DNA of 64,000 nucleotides. It comes from Serratia rhizosphaerae. GTDB lineage: Bacteria; Pseudomonadota; Gammaproteobacteria; Enterobacterales; Enterobacteriaceae. Shown here one piece after another: positions 61,322-64,000 of the stretch (position 1 is its first letter; every line of letters starts with the position of its first letter). A program made the position numbers and the translations under genes. The notes below the pieces were generated by a model. The model worked only from the letters and a program-made list of their open reading frames with translations, did not search any database and was not told the DNA's origin. The stretch spans positions 310,001 through 374,000 of the forward strand of contig NZ_CP041764.1 of the NCBI RefSeq assembly GCF_009817885.1, in the 5' to 3' direction.

Positions 61322-61882
61322 TCAAAAACGACCGAGCTGGGCAGCAATGGTCTGCGCTTCCTGTTGCCAGCCGGTGGCCAGCGTACGCACTAACGCATCG
61401 TAGCCGTCTTCGCTCTGCGTCAGCGCCAGACTAAACGGCCGCTTAATCATCTGTCCCTGGCGGTTCAGCACCCATTCGCCGCTAATAATCGCCTTGCCGT
61501 CATAGCGACCGTGAAAACCGGTGATCGTCACGTTCAGGACATCCTGATCGCTGCTCATCGGCTGCGAGGAAACCAGCCAGCCCGGCAGCGCATTGCTCAG
61601 GTTAGTGACCAATGACTGCTGCAGCTGCTGATCCAGTGGGCTGGCCCACAGGTTGTTCTGACCAATCACGTACTGCACGTCATTGGTCTGGTACACCACG
61701 CCGTTCTGCGCCAGATAATCCGCCACGCCGACGTGCTCAAGCCACAGCTGGCGCGACGCCGAGGCCGCGCTCCCCTGCTGCGCCGGCGCGCTCATCGCCG
61801 GCAGCTGATAGTAGGTTTTCTGTGGCGTACTGCTACAGGCGCTGAGCAACAGCGCCAGAGTTACCGGAATCCATTTCATCAT
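61322..61882 (-). CDS. pqiC: PqiC, outer-membrane lipoprotein of intermembrane transport complex
   Basis: The 186-residue lipoprotein has a lipobox signal (MMKWIPVTLALLLSAC, lipidated Cys16) and the ABC-type transport auxiliary fold (QLWLEHVGVADYLAQNGVVYQ). It docks the PqiB tube at the outer membrane. Its ATG overlaps the pqiB stop (ATGA). Confidence 0.94.
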   Translation of the reverse strand: MMKWIPVTLALLLSACSSTPQKTYYQLPAMSAPAQQGSAASASRQLWLEHVGVADYLAQNGVVYQTNDVQYVIGQNNLWASPLDQQLQQSLVTNLSNALPGWLVSSQPMSSDQDVLNVTITGFHGRYDGKAIISGEWVLNRQGQMIKRPFSLALTQSEDGYDALVRTLATGWQQEAQTIAAQLGRF

Positions 61883-63525
61883 TGTTTGGCCTTCTTCGGC
61901 TGAGGATCGTCGCTGCTCTTGGCTTCAAACACCAATGCATTGCTCTTGTCATTCAGGGTGCGCAACACCGGCTGCAGTTCGCGCAATACCTGATCCAGAC
62001 GCTGCATATCGCCCACCATTTTATTGTAGGCAGGAGAACCCGGCTGGAAGCCTTTCATACTGCGGTTCAGTTCCTGCAGCGTTTTCTGCATATCCTGCGG
62101 CAGATCTTTCATCGCCTTGCTGGACATAATCTCGTTCAGCGACTTCATGGTTTCCTGCGTTTCACGCATGGTGCGTTGGCTTTCCGCCAGCGTTTTGGTC
62201 GCCTCGTTGATCATCGGGTTCAGCGGCATCGCATTGATCTTGTCCAGCGTCTGCATCAGCTTCTGCTGAATTTGCGCCAGGCCACCGCTGGTGGTCGGCA
62301 ACAGCGGATAACCGAACATTGTATGCGGCCCTTTCCACTCTTTTTGCTGCGGGTAGAAGTCCAGATCGATATACAGCGAACCGGTCAGCAGGTTGGCGGA
62401 CTTCAGCGACGCACGCAAACCGCGGGACTCGGCGTCCTTCAGATGCTGCTCCATATCGAAGTCTTTACCCAGCTGTTTCTGGAAGCGATCCGGCTCGATG
62501 CGGATCAGCACCGGAATACGATAATCGTTGTTCAGACTCTGCTCCAGGCCTTCTTTATAGAACGGCACCTGAGCAACGGTCCCCAGGCGGATGCCGCGGA
62601 ACTCAACCGGCGCGCCAGGCTGCAAACCACGTACCGAATCAGAGAAGAACATCAGGTAATCTTTATGCACGGTATACAGCGAATCCTGGATACTGCGCTG
62701 GTTCTCGTACAGCTCGTACACGGATTTCTCTTTCGCCTTCGCGCCGCGCTCCCAACCCTGCGGGACGTCAAAGCTGACGCCGCCGCTGAACAGCGTAGTC
62801 AGCGATCCCATCTCAACCCGCATGCCTTGCGCCGACATGTCGAACGTCACCCCGCTGTCTTTCCAGAAGCGGACATTGGTGGTCACCAACTGATCGTAAG
62901 GGGCAGAGACAAACAGCTGATAACGCATGGCGCGGATTTTCGGGTCAAAGTAACTGGTTTCCACCGAGCCGACGCGATAGCCGCGGAACAGTACCGGATC
63001 GCCGGCGTTCAACTGGCCGGACTTATCGCTGTCGAGCACAATACGCAGCCCTTTGGCGTCCGGAGAGGCCAGCGGCGGCGCATCCAGTAATTGATACTCT
63101 TCTTTACCCGCATCGCCCTTGCTGCCAGGCTGTAGCTCAATATAGGCGCCGGACAGCAAGGTGCCGAGACCGGTGACCCCCTCACGGCCGATTTGCGGCT
63201 TCACCACCCAAAAGGCGGAATCCTGACGCAACAGTTTATTCATGCCGGCGTTAAGCCGCGCCTTCACCAGCACCTTATTCAGGTCGTCGCTCAGCGTCAC
63301 GCTCTCGACGGTGCCGACATCTACGCTGCGGCTTTTGATTTTGGTTTTACCCGCCTCCAGTCCTTCCGCCGTCGTGGTATATAAGGTCACCACCGGCCCC
63401 TGATGGCTGAAATGGTAAAACAGGATCCAGGCGCCGATCAGCGCGGTGACGATCGGAATAATCCACACCGGCGACCAGCGCTTAATCTTTTCAACATCCG
63501 CGATGCTATGATTACTTTCCGTCAC
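61879..63525 (-). CDS. pqiB: PqiB, MCE-domain periplasm-spanning protein
   Basis: The 548-residue protein has one N-terminal membrane helix (WIIPIVTALIGAWILFYHF), three MCE domains (starting about residues 42, 160 and 285: GPVVTLYTTTAEGLEAGKTKI; GLRIVLDSDKSGQLNAGDPV; SVRGLQPGAPVEFRGIRLG) and a long C-terminal coiled coil that forms the lipid-transport needle. It overlaps pqiA by 14 bp. Confidence 0.96.
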   Translation of the reverse strand: MTESNHSIADVEKIKRWSPVWIIPIVTALIGAWILFYHFSHQGPVVTLYTTTAEGLEAGKTKIKSRSVDVGTVESVTLSDDLNKVLVKARLNAGMNKLLRQDSAFWVVKPQIGREGVTGLGTLLSGAYIELQPGSKGDAGKEEYQLLDAPPLASPDAKGLRIVLDSDKSGQLNAGDPVLFRGYRVGSVETSYFDPKIRAMRYQLFVSAPYDQLVTTNVRFWKDSGVTFDMSAQGMRVEMGSLTTLFSGGVSFDVPQGWERGAKAKEKSVYELYENQRSIQDSLYTVHKDYLMFFSDSVRGLQPGAPVEFRGIRLGTVAQVPFYKEGLEQSLNNDYRIPVLIRIEPDRFQKQLGKDFDMEQHLKDAESRGLRASLKSANLLTGSLYIDLDFYPQQKEWKGPHTMFGYPLLPTTSGGLAQIQQKLMQTLDKINAMPLNPMINEATKTLAESQRTMRETQETMKSLNEIMSSKAMKDLPQDMQKTLQELNRSMKGFQPGSPAYNKMVGDMQRLDQVLRELQPVLRTLNDKSNALVFEAKSSDDPQPKKAKQ

Positions 63526-64000
63526 CTTGCGGCTCCTTCTTTATTGTTTCACTTACGCGATCCCAACTCAGGCGGGGATCAAACGTCATGGCGGCAAACA
63601 TCGTGAGGATCACCACCAGGGCGAACAGCAGCGCGCCGGTAGCAGGATAAATACTCATCAACTGTCCCATTCGTACCAACGCCGAAAGTACGGCGATGAC
63701 AAACACGTCGATCATTGACCACCGGCCAACAAACTCTACGACTTCATAAATCAGGTGCATGCGTTCACTGTCCGCACGCTGTTTTCCTTTAACGTTAGCG
63801 TCCCAGCACAGCCAGCCGATCGCCAGCATTTTCAGACTCGGCACCATAATACTGGCGATAAAAATCACCATGGCGACCGGATAAGAGCCGTCGCTCCACA
63901 GCAAAATCACCCCGGCCATCACGGTGGACGGCATTTTATTGCCCAGCGCCTCTGTCACCATAATCGGCATCAGCATCGCGGGGATATACAGAATAAATGA
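63512..64000 (-). CDS. pqiA: PqiA, inner-membrane partner of PqiB (3' part only)
   Basis: The C-terminal ~162 residues are in the window; the start lies beyond the right edge. Seen are hydrophobic segments (STVMAGVILLWSDGSYPVAMVIFIASIMVPSLKML split), the FDPRLSWDRV tail and EFVGRWSMIDVFVIAVLSALVRMGQLM, matching PqiA. The operon is paraquat- and SoxRS-inducible in E. coli; the promoter is outside the window. Confidence 0.94.
   Translation of the reverse strand, partial: SFILYIPAMLMPIMVTEALGNKMPSTVMAGVILLWSDGSYPVAMVIFIASIMVPSLKMLAIGWLCWDANVKGKQRADSERMHLIYEVVEFVGRWSMIDVFVIAVLSALVRMGQLMSIYPATGALLFALVVILTMFAAMTFDPRLSWDRVSETIKKEPQGDGK

Noticed and set aside
61882..63090. A 402-codon frame antisense to pqiB
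   Set aside because: Shadow of a conserved MCE-domain gene.

Overview
The window is chromosomal DNA of a high-GC member of the Enterobacterales, most likely a Serratia species or close relative. The right third (about 42.5-64 kb) has the order known from Escherichia coli around 1.01-1.03 Mb: pqiABC, rmf, fabA, lonH (ycbZ), matP, ompA, sulA, sxy, yccS, yccF, helD, mgsA, yccT, yccU, hspQ, rlmI, acyP, tusE, yccA and tRNA-Ser serT. Protein sequences, the LexA, FadR/FabR and sigma-32 sites and the terminators fit that backbone. Two departures stand out: a zinc alcohol dehydrogenase between tusE and yccA, and a frameshifted unknown gene between fabA and rmf.

Left part (1-17.8 kb): the 5' end of cbl; chaC; a secreted metallo-beta-lactamase-fold alkyl sulfatase divergent from an outer-membrane protein; a Fur-box-preceded siderophore-interacting protein; chaA; phoH; the TonB-dependent PQQ receptor pqqU (yncD); an orphan, strongly degenerate ClpV/TssH-like AAA+ protein; a lone prepilin peptidase lacking the usual zinc-cysteine motif; and a DUF2157/GDYXXLXY membrane pair.

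Middle part (18-42 kb): a three-gene periplasmic molybdenum hydroxylase module ([2Fe-2S] subunit, Tat-exported Mo subunit, tri-haem cytochrome c) is followed by a near-complete urate-to-oxalate nitrogen-scavenging regulon of the Klebsiella hpx type. It comprises hpxFGHIJK (ureide ABC importer, ureidoglycine aminotransferase, allantoate amidohydrolase), the RpiR regulator hpxU, hpxWXYZ (oxamate branch), hpxSAB (GntR regulator, allantoin racemase, allantoinase), a divergent NCS1 permease, hpxPQT (urate permease, OHCU decarboxylase, HIU hydrolase) and divergent hpxO (FAD urate hydroxylase). Strong sigma-54 (-24/-12) promoter matches lie before hpxF, hpxW and hpxO, with weaker ones before hpxP and the NCS1 permease, and NtrC-like sites lie near two of them. 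This indicates nitrogen-limitation control. Two GTATAC palindromes 22 bp apart probably form the HpxS operator.

Scattered through the accessory region are remains with a type VI secretion flavour: the degenerate ClpV, a low-GC toxin-like/WapI-immunity gene pair inserted between hpx operons, and a frameshifted C-terminal vasL fragment abutting the serT terminator. No complete T6SS, insertion sequence, prophage or CRISPR array is visible. The best candidates for something undescribed are the pore-less, arginine-finger-less ClpV homologue and the periplasmic Mo hydroxylase next to the ureide operon.
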